From Paenibacillus senegalensis JC66 (lineage in GTDB: Bacteria; Bacillota; Bacilli; Paenibacillales; NBRC-103111): DNA of 64,000 nt. Shown piece after piece: positions 8,469 through 16,258 of the stretch. Under the pieces are notes generated by a model that had not been told where the DNA came from, did no database searches, and saw only the letters and a list, made by a program, of their open reading frames with translations. Location of the stretch: NCBI RefSeq assembly GCF_000285515.1, contig NZ_HE610957.1, positions 1 to 64,000 of the forward strand, read 5' to 3'. Every line of letters begins with the position of its first letter. Position 1 is the stretch's first letter. The position numbers and the translations under genes were made by a program.

Positions 8469-9464
8469 ATGATTCGGGTGGATTTGACCCGTGGTATTGC
8501 ATCGACGATAGGCTCAACTCCGCTGGTTGAACTGAAGCAGCTATTTGCCGGGTATTCGTTTACCGTATACGGAAAGCTCGAATGGATGAATCCAGCGGGC
8601 AGCGCCAAAGACCGCCCGGCCAAGTATATGCTTCAGGAAGCCATACGCCGCGGAGAAATCACACAGAATACGGTCGTGATTGAGTCAAGCTCCGGCAATT
8701 TGGGCATTAGTCTAGCCCAATTATGCTGTTATTTGGAACTGCGCTTTATTTGTGTAATTGACCCGCGGACAACCAAGCAGCACCGCCGTATCATAGAGAG
8801 TTTCGGGGGAGAGCTCGAGCTGGTGCAGCTGCCCGACCGGGATACGGGAGAGTACTTGCCGGCTAGAATTCAAAGGGTGCAGGAGCTGCTCAGGCGCTTT
8901 CCGGATTCGTATTGGACGAATCAGTACGAAAATCCGGATAACTATAAAGCTCATAAGGAAACGATGATGCCGGAGATTGCTCACCAGCTTGGCCAGCCGG
9001 ATTACATGATTTGCGGTGTCAGCTCTTGCGGGACGATTAGAGGTATTCGCGAATACATCGAGGAACAACGATGGGACACACAGCTTTTAGCAGTCGATGC
9101 TGTAGGCAGTGTTATTTTTGGCGGCCCGAAAGGTTCCCGCAAGCTGCCGGGCCTAGGGGCCGGAATTGTTCCAAGGCAGTATAAGCCGGATATCGCAGAT
9201 CAGGTGGTATATGTAACGGATATGGATTGTGTAAAAGGCTGCCGGGACTTGATGCGGCATGAAGCTATCTTGGCGGGAGCATCTTCCGGCGGCGTTATTT
9301 CAGCTGTGCAAAAGCTTGCGCATAGAATACCGTCTGGAGCGAAATGTGTTGTCCTGCTGCCGGATCGGGGAGAACGGTATTTAAACACGATCTATGACGA
9401 CCAATGGGTTCAACAAGAGCTCGGGTTTGATCGTCCTTTCTACCAAGTGGGGGGAACGCTATGA
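8469..9464 (+). CDS. sbnA: 2,3-diaminopropionate biosynthesis protein SbnA (PLP enzyme)
   Basis: A 331-residue fold-type II PLP enzyme of the cysteine synthase family. The cofactor lysine is in NPAGSAKDRPAKYM (Lys47), the substrate loop is SSSGNLGISLAQLC, and the phosphate-binding region is SSCGTIRG. In Staphylococcus SbnA joins O-phospho-L-serine and L-glutamate to N-(1-amino-1-carboxy-2-ethyl)-glutamate. The four-base overlap with sbnB and the typical N-terminus distinguish it from ordinary CysK. Start ATG 8469 behind AAGGAAGAAAGG. No NIS siderophore synthetase lies nearby, so the diaminopropionate probably has another use here. Confidence 0.88.
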   Translation: MIRVDLTRGIASTIGSTPLVELKQLFAGYSFTVYGKLEWMNPAGSAKDRPAKYMLQEAIRRGEITQNTVVIESSSGNLGISLAQLCCYLELRFICVIDPRTTKQHRRIIESFGGELELVQLPDRDTGEYLPARIQRVQELLRRFPDSYWTNQYENPDNYKAHKETMMPEIAHQLGQPDYMICGVSSCGTIRGIREYIEEQRWDTQLLAVDAVGSVIFGGPKGSRKLPGLGAGIVPRQYKPDIADQVVYVTDMDCVKGCRDLMRHEAILAGASSGGVISAVQKLAHRIPSGAKCVVLLPDRGERYLNTIYDDQWVQQELGFDRPFYQVGGTL

Positions 9465-10444
9465 TCTATTTGCATGACGAGCATATCCGCAAGCTGGGAA
9501 TCAATTGGGAATTGTTGACGAAGAGAATTGAGGAGATCGTGAAGCTGGAGGCAGCAGGAGATTGTGTGCATCCGCTGAAGCCGTATCTGCGTTTCGGCCC
9601 TTCGCATAATCGGATTATTGCTATGCCGGCCTATGTGGGCGGCAATATTCGCCGGGCCGGAGTTAAGTGGATTGCCAGCTTCCCGGATAATGTCACTTAT
9701 GGTCTGCCGCGTGCAAACAATACGATTATTCTTAACCATCCAGATACCGGGGAGCCTACCGCCTTTATCTTCAGCGGGCTATTAAATGCTATCCGTACAG
9801 CAGCAGTAAGCGGAGCGATGGTGAAGGCTTGGGATCGTACTCGGAAGATGCCTAAGCTGAAAGTTGGGATCATAGGATGGGGGCCGGTCGGAAGATTGCA
9901 CCTGGCGATGCTATCCTCGCTGCTTAAGGACAGATTAGAGCAGATAACGCTATACGATTTGCAGGGAATAGATAAAGCTGCGATTCCTGAACCGCTCAGC
10001 AGGATAACCAAGGTTGCAAATTCCTGGCAATCGGCTTACCGGGATATGGATGTAGTGGCGACTTGTACGGTTTCGTCTGCCCGCTATATTGATGAACAGC
10101 CGAAAAGAGGCTCGCTGCTGCTCAATGTATCCTTACGGGATTACCTTCCCCATAGCGTAGTACAGTTAAAAGGAATCGTTGTGGATGACTGGAGGGAAGT
10201 ATGCCGTGAGAATACGGACATTGAACTGCTGCACAAGATGTGCGGTTTGCAGGAGCAGGATGTTATCACTTTGATGGATGTACTGGCAGGGGAGAAGAAG
10301 GGCTTAGAGCGATTTCAAGCAGAGGATACGATATTTTTTAATCCGATGGGCCTTGGAGTGTTCGACATTGGTCTAGCAGAATACTACGTGAGTCAGGCGG
10401 AGCAGCGTGGAGCAGGCATTCTTTTGGAAAAACCGGAATGCTGA
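9461..10444 (+). CDS. sbnB: SbnB-like N-(aminocarboxyethyl)glutamate dehydrogenase
   Basis: A 327-residue member of the ornithine cyclodeaminase/mu-crystallin family, with N-terminal substrate residues (LRFGPSHNRIIAMPAYVGG) and a Rossmann domain beginning KLKVGIIGWGPVGRLHLAML. SbnB uses NAD to split the SbnA product oxidatively into L-2,3-diaminopropionate and 2-oxoglutarate. Its ATG overlaps the sbnA stop by four bases (ATGA), which indicates translational coupling. No terminator with a T-run follows clearly; the next 339 bases carry the promoter of the GntR operon. Confidence 0.88.
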   Translation: MIYLHDEHIRKLGINWELLTKRIEEIVKLEAAGDCVHPLKPYLRFGPSHNRIIAMPAYVGGNIRRAGVKWIASFPDNVTYGLPRANNTIILNHPDTGEPTAFIFSGLLNAIRTAAVSGAMVKAWDRTRKMPKLKVGIIGWGPVGRLHLAMLSSLLKDRLEQITLYDLQGIDKAAIPEPLSRITKVANSWQSAYRDMDVVATCTVSSARYIDEQPKRGSLLLNVSLRDYLPHSVVQLKGIVVDDWREVCRENTDIELLHKMCGLQEQDVITLMDVLAGEKKGLERFQAEDTIFFNPMGLGVFDIGLAEYYVSQAEQRGAGILLEKPEC

Positions 10445-10634
10445 ACCCTTATACAGATAGGGCCAGGTTAGGGCCGTATTGACTTAGCCTGGTCCTAGCA
10501 GGATGCAGCAGTGGACAGTAAAAAGCTACTGCAGGGGGATGCAATAGAGCTGCAGCTTGCTGCTGTTAGCGATATTGGACAAGCCTACATAGAACCGGAT
10601 ATCGCCCGATTCTGCGTTTTATTCAGATTAAGGA

Positions 10635-10680
10635 TTGACAAAAACAATGAATGCTTATATAGTTAGTTACATCACTAACT
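10635..10680 (+). promoter_or_regulatory. Promoter and dyad operator of the GntR/ABC operon
   Basis: TTGACA (10635-10640), 17 bases, TATAGT (10658-10663). Immediately overlapping and downstream is the inverted repeat AGTTAGT-N6-ACTAACT (10661-10680), placed to block initiation. YtrA-type GntR proteins repress their own ABC operons from such sites. The remaining gap 10445-10634 shows nothing else clear. Confidence 0.7.
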
Positions 10681-10783
10681 AACCACTTAACGAATGAACT
10701 AGTTAATTTGCCATATGGATCTTTGGGGATAGACTCGGAGATTATAGGGCGCTTGAAAAATTGCATGGCAGGGTGGTGAAAAA

Positions 10784-11155
10784 ATGAGCTTTTTTATTGA
10801 CGATGACCGCCCGATCTTCGCCCAAATCGCTATCCGGGTTGAGAATGATATCATTGAAGAGATTCTTAAGGAAGAAGATCAGGTGCCATCGACCAATCAG
10901 TTTGCCGCCTATTACAACATTAATCCGGCTACGGCCGCCAAGGGGGTTAATCTGTTGGTAGATAAGGGAATTTTATATAAGAAAAGAGGAATCGGCATGT
11001 TCGTTGCTGCAGGAGCCCGGTCACGATTGCTTGAGGATCGTAAGAAACAATTTGACGAGCAATATGTAAAGCCGATGCTGCAGGAAGCAGCTAAACTGGG
11101 AATAACATCCGGTCAAGTGATTGAATTGATCAGGAAAGGAGAGAGAGGACAATGA
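10784..11155 (+). CDS. GntR-family regulator, YtrA subfamily
   Basis: A 123-residue repressor consisting of a GntR winged helix (RPIFAQIAIRVENDIIEEIL; STNQFAAYYNINPATAAKGV) with a short C-terminal dimerisation helix and no effector domain. YtrA-type regulators sit first in operons of ABC transporters that respond to cell-envelope antibiotics. The ribosome site is GGTGG and the stop overlaps the next ATG by four bases. It probably binds the AGTTAGT dyad in its own promoter. Confidence 0.9.
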   Translation: MSFFIDDDRPIFAQIAIRVENDIIEEILKEEDQVPSTNQFAAYYNINPATAAKGVNLLVDKGILYKKRGIGMFVAAGARSRLLEDRKKQFDEQYVKPMLQEAAKLGITSGQVIELIRKGERGQ

Positions 11156-12051
11156 CAATCATTGCAGAAGTGAACCAATTAAGCAAAAACTACAAACAGG
11201 TCAAAGCTGTTGATTCGGTCAGCTTCAAGCTTGAGGAAGGCAAAATTTACGGACTGCTAGGTCGCAATGGTGCTGGGAAGACAACAATCATGCAGATGCT
11301 TACCGCACAGATGTTCCCGACGAGTGGCGGGGTTAAGTTATTTGGCGAACACCCGTACGAAAACAATAAAGTGTTAAGTCAGGTTTGTTTTATCAAAGAA
11401 AGTCAGAAATATCCCGATTACTTTAACGTAGCGGATGTTCTGGATGTTGCAGCAAGCTTTTTTGAAAATTGGGATGCGAAGTATGCTGATCAGCTAGTTG
11501 AGCTTTTTCGCCTGCCGCGCAAAAGAGCCATAAAAAAACTGTCGAGAGGAATGCTGTCTTCCGTCGGCGTCATTATTGGGTTGGCAAGCCGCGCACCGTT
11601 AACGATTTTTGATGAGCCTTATCTAGGGCTGGACGCAGTTGCACGAAGCATGTTCTACGACGAGCTGCTCCATGATTATTCGCAAAATCCGCGGACAATT
11701 GTGTTATCCACACATTTGATTGATGAGGTGAACCGCTTGCTGGAGCATGTTATTCTGATTGATCAAGGGCGGCTGCTGCTGGATGACGATACGGAATCAC
11801 TCCGCAATAAGGCCTTCAAAGTAGCAGGCGTTAAAGACAAGGTGGAACAATTTGTAGAGGGGCTGAATGTGGTTAATAATGAGCCGTTTGGCGGGCTGAT
11901 AACGGCAACCGTGCTGCAGCCTCTGCTGCCTAAGATGAGACAGCTGGCAGCTGAACAGTCTCTGGAAATCGTTCCTCTGTCATTACAAGATCTGATCATT
12001 CTGTTGACCAAGCAAAATCCGGATAGCTATAAGGAGGGAGTATCCTCATGA
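11152..12051 (+). CDS. ABC transporter ATP-binding protein
   Basis: A 299-residue cytosolic ATPase. Walker A is GLLGRNGAGKTTIMQML, the signature is degenerate (LSRGM in place of LSGGQ), Walker B ends LTIFDEP, and the switch histidine is in LSTHLID. The C-terminal 80 residues resemble the extension of YtrB/BcrA-like exporters. It partners the following membrane protein (four-base overlap) and is controlled by the preceding GntR gene. Export of an antibiotic or envelope stress relief is likely but the substrate is unknown. Confidence 0.9.
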   Translation: MTIIAEVNQLSKNYKQVKAVDSVSFKLEEGKIYGLLGRNGAGKTTIMQMLTAQMFPTSGGVKLFGEHPYENNKVLSQVCFIKESQKYPDYFNVADVLDVAASFFENWDAKYADQLVELFRLPRKRAIKKLSRGMLSSVGVIIGLASRAPLTIFDEPYLGLDAVARSMFYDELLHDYSQNPRTIVLSTHLIDEVNRLLEHVILIDQGRLLLDDDTESLRNKAFKVAGVKDKVEQFVEGLNVVNNEPFGGLITATVLQPLLPKMRQLAAEQSLEIVPLSLQDLIILLTKQNPDSYKEGVSS

Positions 12052-12740
12052 GCCGTACAATCAGTGTGATGCATATGCATTTGAAAAATCGTTGGAGCTG
12101 GATCTATATCCCCTTAATCATTTTTGCTTCCAGCTTTGTTGTAAACCTTGCTGTCAGCATCATTGTTAGAAATGAAAGCATTTATACCGGCGGCATTATT
12201 TCTGTCATCATTTACATGTTTGTTTCGGGAATTATTGTCATACCGCAAAACTTTCCTTTAGCCCTGGGCTTGGGAACAACGCGGACTGATTTTTTTAAGG
12301 GGACGTTACTGACTTCCTTAATCATTAGCGCTGTTACTGCGGTGTTGGTATCTCTGTTGGGAGCGCTTGAACAGCTGTCTGATCGATGGGGGAGCGGACT
12401 TTATTTCTTCTTTTATGAATTCGCCGGAGACACAGCTCTGACCCGTTTTCTGATTTATGTCCTGAGCGTATTTCTGATCTATCTGCTCGTATTTTTCGCA
12501 GGATTGTTGATCGGCAGCGTATACCTTCGGTTTGGGGCTAAAAGCTTGGTCATCTGCGGCTTATGCGGTTTTCTGGGGCTTACGGTTCTCGGGTATGCCA
12601 GTGTGGAATTCAGCTGGTGGGGGCCTATTGCGGAGTGGTTCGTTCAGCAAACTTTTTTGAGCGTTGTATTATGGACTATCCCTCTAACGCTGATCTGCAT
12701 GATGTGTTCTCTGCTGCTTATCCGCCGGGCCAGTCTTTAA
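12048..12740 (+). CDS. ABC transporter permease, six-helix export type
   Basis: A 230-residue membrane protein with about six hydrophobic helices (for example YIPLIIFASSFVVNLAVSII and FLIYLLVFFAGLLIGSVYL). It has no recognisable conserved motif beyond topology, as is common for permeases of GntR-controlled exporters. It overlaps the ATPase stop by four bases, completing a three-gene operon. The 200 bases after its stop hold no gene or convincing terminator. Confidence 0.8.
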   Translation: MSRTISVMHMHLKNRWSWIYIPLIIFASSFVVNLAVSIIVRNESIYTGGIISVIIYMFVSGIIVIPQNFPLALGLGTTRTDFFKGTLLTSLIISAVTAVLVSLLGALEQLSDRWGSGLYFFFYEFAGDTALTRFLIYVLSVFLIYLLVFFAGLLIGSVYLRFGAKSLVICGLCGFLGLTVLGYASVEFSWWGPIAEWFVQQTFLSVVLWTIPLTLICMMCSLLLIRRASL

Positions 12741-12940
12741 AAAATAGGTGAGATTTTTTGTTTAGAGCATCAGCTAATGGGTAAGTAAAGGATAGGCGCT
12801 GTCAAAGTTGGATAGCCTAAGGTTGAACAGCGTTGGACAAAATGAAATGATGACCATATGGCGATATTAATAAAGCGGCACTCATCACTATAGCTTGTCT
12901 ATCTTTACACCCGATGTAAGAATTATTTTTTAAGCATGTC

Positions 12941-12969
12941 TTTAACTTCTCGCCAATAAGTGGTATTAT
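12941..12969 (+). promoter_or_regulatory. Promoter of the riboswitch-TerC transcript
   Basis: TTTAAC (12941-12946), a 17-base spacer and TATTAT (12964-12969). Transcription would start near 12976, just before the yybP-ykoY aptamer. Confidence 0.55.
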
Positions 12970-12984
12970 TTAAGTATAGATTTT

Positions 12985-13104
12985 GTCTCCGAAGGGGAGT
13001 AGCTTAAGACAGTAAAGTCGTCATTACGAGATAATCTCCGGCTTTACTGGCAACGATTCTGTTGTTAGCGAGACCTTTGCCTGTTCAGGAAAGGTCTCTT
13101 TTTT
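12985..13104 (+). promoter_or_regulatory. yybP-ykoY manganese riboswitch with intrinsic terminator
   Basis: The sequence carries class-defining pieces in order: GAAGGGGAGTAGC (12991-13003), CTCCGGCTTTACTGG (13036-13050), GGCAACGATTCTG (13049-13061), then GAGACCTTTGCC. The 3' part forms a terminator, GAGACCTTT with AAAGGTCTC plus a run of T (13070-13104). Manganese binding in this class stabilises the aptamer and prevents termination, turning on metal exporters or TerC-type genes. The downstream TerC gene agrees with this. Confidence 0.92.
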
Positions 13105-13106
13105 GT

Positions 13107-13139
13107 GACCTTTACTTAAACAGGTAAAGGTCTTTTTTT
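13107..13139 (+). terminator. Second terminator hairpin after the riboswitch
   Basis: GACCTTTAC (13107-13115) pairs with GTAAAGGTC (13124-13132), followed by seven T. It nearly repeats the riboswitch's own terminator, so the leader contains two stops in series before the TerC gene. Confidence 0.8.
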
Positions 13140-13308
13140 ATAGATCAGCACTTTAGCATTTTGCATATATCCGGGCGGGTGTTTAATTCAGCAAGTATAG
13201 ATAAAAACAGCGTTCCTTTGTCTATAATCTGCTGCCGCTTGCGGAAAAATTCGCATTCGCATTAATAAGCAAAATGCTGCAGAAATTTAGCTTACAGGAG
13301 GAGTTGCG

Positions 13309-14133
13309 ATGGAATTAGCCGTTTTGCTTGAGTACGGTTGGGTACTGCTTGTTCTAATTGTTTTGGAAGGCCTGCTGGCTGCCGATAACGCGCTGGTTTT
13401 GGCCATTATGGTTAAACATTTGCCGGAGAAATCAAGAAAGAAAGCTTTATTTTACGGGTTGGCCGGAGCTTTTATTTTCCGTTTGCTATCCTTGTTTGCC
13501 ATATCGTTCCTTGTAGGTGTTTGGCAGGTTCAAGCGATCGGAGCGCTTTATTTATTGTTTATCGCTATCAATCACATAGTTCGTAAAGTGGTGGCCCATA
13601 AATCGACTCCCCGCGTGAAAGCGGCCAAAGCCGTGGCAAATAAAACCAAGGAACCAGGGTTTTGGGCGACAGTACTTAAGGTTGAGCTGGCCGACATCGC
13701 CTTTGCAGTGGATTCCATACTGGCGGCTGTCGCTCTGGCGGTCGTGCTGCCGGAAACACCCCTTCCCCATATTGGCGGGATGGATGGAGGCCACTTTATC
13801 GTCATATTCCTCGGAGGCTTTATTGGCTTGATCATTATGCGTTTTGCCGCGAATCTGTTCGTCAACCTGCTGCATAAGAAACCGGGATTGGAAATTGCCG
13901 CTTTCGTCATTGTTGGGTGGGTAGGAGTGAAGCTGGCGGTTTATACCTTATCACACCCGTCCCTTGGGTTCATTCCCGAAAGCTTCGCCCACAGCACGGC
14001 TTGGAAGCTTACTTTCTATCTCGTCCTGGTTGTTATTGCTCTTGCCGGCTGGTTTTTATCCAAAGATCATCCTGCAGACGAGCATGATACCCATCCCGAG
14101 GTAGAGGATGCGGATCCGAAGCCAGCGAATTAA
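13309..14133 (+). CDS. TerC/YkoY-family membrane protein
   Basis: A 274-residue protein with about seven transmembrane segments and the family's acidic intramembrane motifs: LVLEGLLAADNALVLAIMV near the N-terminus and KVELADIAFAVDSILAAVAL in the middle. The tail is hydrophilic and acidic-histidine rich (HPADEHDTHPEVEDADP). In Bacilli TerC-family proteins are linked to manganese efflux and metallation of exported proteins. The upstream manganese riboswitch supports that role here. Ribosome site AGGAGG; a terminator follows the stop. Confidence 0.92.
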   Translation: MELAVLLEYGWVLLVLIVLEGLLAADNALVLAIMVKHLPEKSRKKALFYGLAGAFIFRLLSLFAISFLVGVWQVQAIGALYLLFIAINHIVRKVVAHKSTPRVKAAKAVANKTKEPGFWATVLKVELADIAFAVDSILAAVALAVVLPETPLPHIGGMDGGHFIVIFLGGFIGLIIMRFAANLFVNLLHKKPGLEIAAFVIVGWVGVKLAVYTLSHPSLGFIPESFAHSTAWKLTFYLVLVVIALAGWFLSKDHPADEHDTHPEVEDADPKPAN

Positions 14134-14154
14134 TGGAATGACATCCATCATTCT

Positions 14155-14198
14155 AAAAAATCAAGCTGTAACCATTGTATGGCTGCAGCTTGATTTTT
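14155..14198 (+). terminator. Terminator after TerC gene
   Basis: AAAATCAAGCTG pairs with CAGCTTGATTTT across a 17-base loop and runs into T's. It can serve both the TerC gene and the convergent VOC gene. Confidence 0.8.
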
Positions 14199-14246
14199 GT
14201 GTATATACAGTAATATTTCATCTGATAGGCACGGCCTCCACAACGA

Positions 14247-14660
14247 TTACGCGGACAGCTCCGCTTCCGTCGAGATCTGGAAGGTGATGCCAAATTTATC
14301 CGTCACATCGGCATAGCCCGGACTGAATGAGGTGGCTTTCAAAGCCATATTGACCGTGCCTTCCTGGATCAATGCTTCATAAATCTGCTCACACTGCTCC
14401 AGGGAGGAAAACGTTAGGCAAATGGATACTTGCTTTCCTTGGGGAACGGGATTAGGCGAGTCAGAAATCATAAGTTCGGTTCCTTGGATACGTAAACGGG
14501 AATGGGCGACCAATTCTTTCCATTCGACGGGTAATTCATCCGGCATATCGCCATAAGTCATCAGTTCCACAATTTCTGCATTAAAGGTCTCCTTATAGAA
14601 GGAAATGGCTTGCTTGGCCGTTCCGTTAAAGGAGAGGTAGGGACATAGCTGAAATGCCAA
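14247..14660 (-). CDS. VOC/PhnB-like protein
   Basis: A 137-residue protein of the vicinal oxygen chelate fold, 3-demethylubiquinone-9 methyltransferase-like (PhnB) branch: LCPYLSFNGTAKQAISFYKE at the N-terminus and HSRLRIQGTELMISDSPNP in the middle. These proteins have paired beta-alpha-beta-beta-beta modules; most have no assigned reaction. The TTG at 14658-14660, 8 bases after AAAGGAGG (14669-14676), is the best start; the frame extends 20 codons further without a ribosome site. It is a single gene. The 368 bases beyond its start (14661-15028) show no gene or structure. Confidence 0.85.
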   Translation of the reverse strand: MAFQLCPYLSFNGTAKQAISFYKETFNAEIVELMTYGDMPDELPVEWKELVAHSRLRIQGTELMISDSPNPVPQGKQVSICLTFSSLEQCEQIYEALIQEGTVNMALKATSFSPGYADVTDKFGITFQISTEAELSA

Positions 14661-15028
14661 GAAAAAAACCTCCTTTGAGTGATTGCATTTAGATAAGCCT
14701 TTGACTAATTCGTTTTTCACCCACTAGCAGCAGCATGATACGGTCAGAGATGTCAGTTTAAGACATTCGTAAATCCGTAACTTGATTCATTACCGGAATG
14801 GCGGGGTTTATGCAAGGGTGCTGTGGTGGTGCTGATTTCAAGTATAGCAGCTAAGCGCATGTCTTATTTCTTTTTATTTGCGGTACTTTTTTTTGTCCGT
14901 TATTTAAGAGCTGAGGCAAAGGCAACAGGTAAAAAGAGGGGAAGCTGATTTAACAATGCAGGGGCATGGAATATGGAAGGGACTGACCGGGCATCTTACC
15001 AGTTTTTGATCCATGCCATCAATCGCCT

Positions 15029-15174
15029 ATGCTCCAGCATGAGCTGCTAGGATCTTTCAAGGGGAAAATAAGTATTGAGCCCAATTTACGAGTCGATTAC
15101 GGGTATAACCTTCATGTAGGCGATAATCTATACTTTTTCGATTGTGTCTTTCTGGATTTGTGTGAAAAACCTAG
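15029..15174 (+). pseudogene. Fragment of maltose/galactoside O-acetyltransferase
   Basis: About 45 codons match the start of the left-handed beta-helix of LacA/Maa acetyltransferases: LLGSFKGKISIEPNLRVDYG and YNLHVGDNLYFFDCVFLDLC. The N-terminal helix and the whole acetyl-CoA-binding helix are missing. The frame runs directly into the hairpin-array repeat that begins at 15175, so the repeat marks the break point. Confidence 0.7.
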
Positions 15175-15514
15175 CCAAGGTTGGCGGGGTTCGAGGGCTG
15201 CGCGGGCTGTTGCCTGCGTTTTGTACGAAATGTCGTACAAATGCATGGGGTTGACGGGCGAATACCGGTGATTTGTATGAAACGTCATACAAATTCAGGG
15301 GATTGAAGGGCAATTACTCAAGATTAGTATGACAAATCGTACAATTTCAGGAGATTATAGGGGGATTACCTAATATTTGTGTGACAATCGTACAAATGCA
15401 AGGGCTTTAAGCTATTAAGGGCCTGCAGCCAGTGTTTTAGATGAATATTGTACAAGGTCGTGAGGTTGAGACGTGATTACCCGAGATTGCTCATTATGCG
15501 GGGCGTTTTTGTTT
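15175..15514 (+). repeat. Tandem-hairpin repeat array, copy A
   Basis: A 340-base element matching 38620-38974 along its whole length in the same orientation. After a G-rich head (CCAAGGTTGGCGGGG) come five units spaced 52 bases apart for units 1-4 and about 60 for unit 5. Each contains an inverted repeat: unit 1 TTTGTACGA-AATG-TCGTACAAA (15220-15241), unit 2 TTTGTATGA-AACG-TCATACAAA (15272-15293), then increasingly decayed units at 15324, 15376 and 15435. Between them lies GGGG-rich linker with GATTACC-type text. No protein-like frame spans it. It could be a non-coding RNA, a MITE-like mobile repeat or a protein-binding array. Confidence 0.85.
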
Positions 15515-15819
15515 TATTATCAATGGAAGGCCTGTAATCACAGATTCCGTCTCCGATTGACTGACTGAACGGGCTTCGGGGCCTGATGTTAGAGTAGGGT
15601 AAGAGGTGTGGGTCAAGTCTTCGCAATCTTGTAGTTGATACAGAATATGATCCAGTGTCGGCGGTTGATTAAGCTCCTCTTTTTGCGGTGTAGGGGTTGG
15701 TTTGGTTGGTTTCTGCTAAAGTGAATGAAGATGATAAAGGAATGCGCAATTCGTAGTTTTCCTCCCGCTAATGAAAATTATGCGCCAGGCCCAATTTTGT
15801 TTCAATTGGCAAATATGTA
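15515..15819. other. Intergenic stretch without recognised feature
   Basis: Between the repeat array and the T-box promoter no gene, strong hairpin or repeat stands out. The tracts GGTTGGTTTGGTTGGTTTC near 15697 are low-complexity. Confidence 0.5.
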
Positions 15820-15848
15820 TTTACCTTCAGGCAGATCTTTGATATCAT
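15820..15848 (+). promoter_or_regulatory. Promoter of T-box/asd transcript
   Basis: TTTACC (15820-15825), 17 bases, TATCAT (15843-15848). The start point would be near 15855, immediately before the T-box Stem I sequence. Confidence 0.5.
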
Positions 15849-15854
15849 AGACGC

Positions 15855-16160
15855 AACATAACAAATGCTACGAAGAGACGAGTAAATAAAGGGATTGCCA
15901 TATACAGAGAGTTCCGGCAGCTGAGAAGGAGCAATGGCGCCTTTATTGAATAAAGACTCAGAGCAGCGCATCGGAACTAGGGTTTATTATTTAGCAGGGA
16001 TGGTGCGACAGGGGCTCCTGTTACAGAGCTAGAGTATAAGCATTATGACTTAATGCCGTACTTGAAGAGGCTGGTATGGTGACATACTGGTGAATTTCGG
16101 GTGGTACCACGAGCATACAATCTCGTCCCTTAAGACTATGTCTTAGGGCGGGATTTTTTT
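15855..16160 (+). promoter_or_regulatory. T-box riboswitch upstream of asd, candidate lysine specifier
   Basis: Stem I begins ACGAAGAGACGAGTA; AATAAAGG (about 15884) pairs with CCTTTATT (15940-15947), enclosing the AGAGAG element at 15906. The conserved T-box sequence GGGTGGTACCAC is at 16099-16110. It is followed by a terminator TCCCTTAAGAC/GTCTTAGGGCGGGA with a T-run (16125-16160). By position relative to well-known T-boxes (helix, GAAN, specifier, purine) the specifier reads AAA (15952-15954), lysine. That assignment is by eye and tentative. The UGGU of the antiterminator would pair with an ACCA tRNA end. Confidence 0.88.
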
Positions 16161-16258
16161 AATGGCATCCGCCATAGAAGTGCCATGGCTAAGCAGGGCT
16201 TGCAATGAAGAAACGTCTCTTGAATTTTCAACAGTTTCCAGAAAGGATGATGGTTGCT

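Noticed and set aside
8438-9739. Complete staphyloferrin B-type siderophore cluster
   Set aside because: Only the precursor genes sbnA and sbnB are present; no NIS synthetase, decarboxylase or exporter genes lie in the window.
14247-14720. Longer VOC protein starting at 14720
   Set aside because: The first 20 codons lack homology and a ribosome site, whereas the TTG at 14660 lies 8 bases after AAAGGAGG.
15175-15514. CRISPR array
   Set aside because: The period is 52 bases but linkers are related to each other rather than unique spacers, the units decay along the array, and no cas genes occur.
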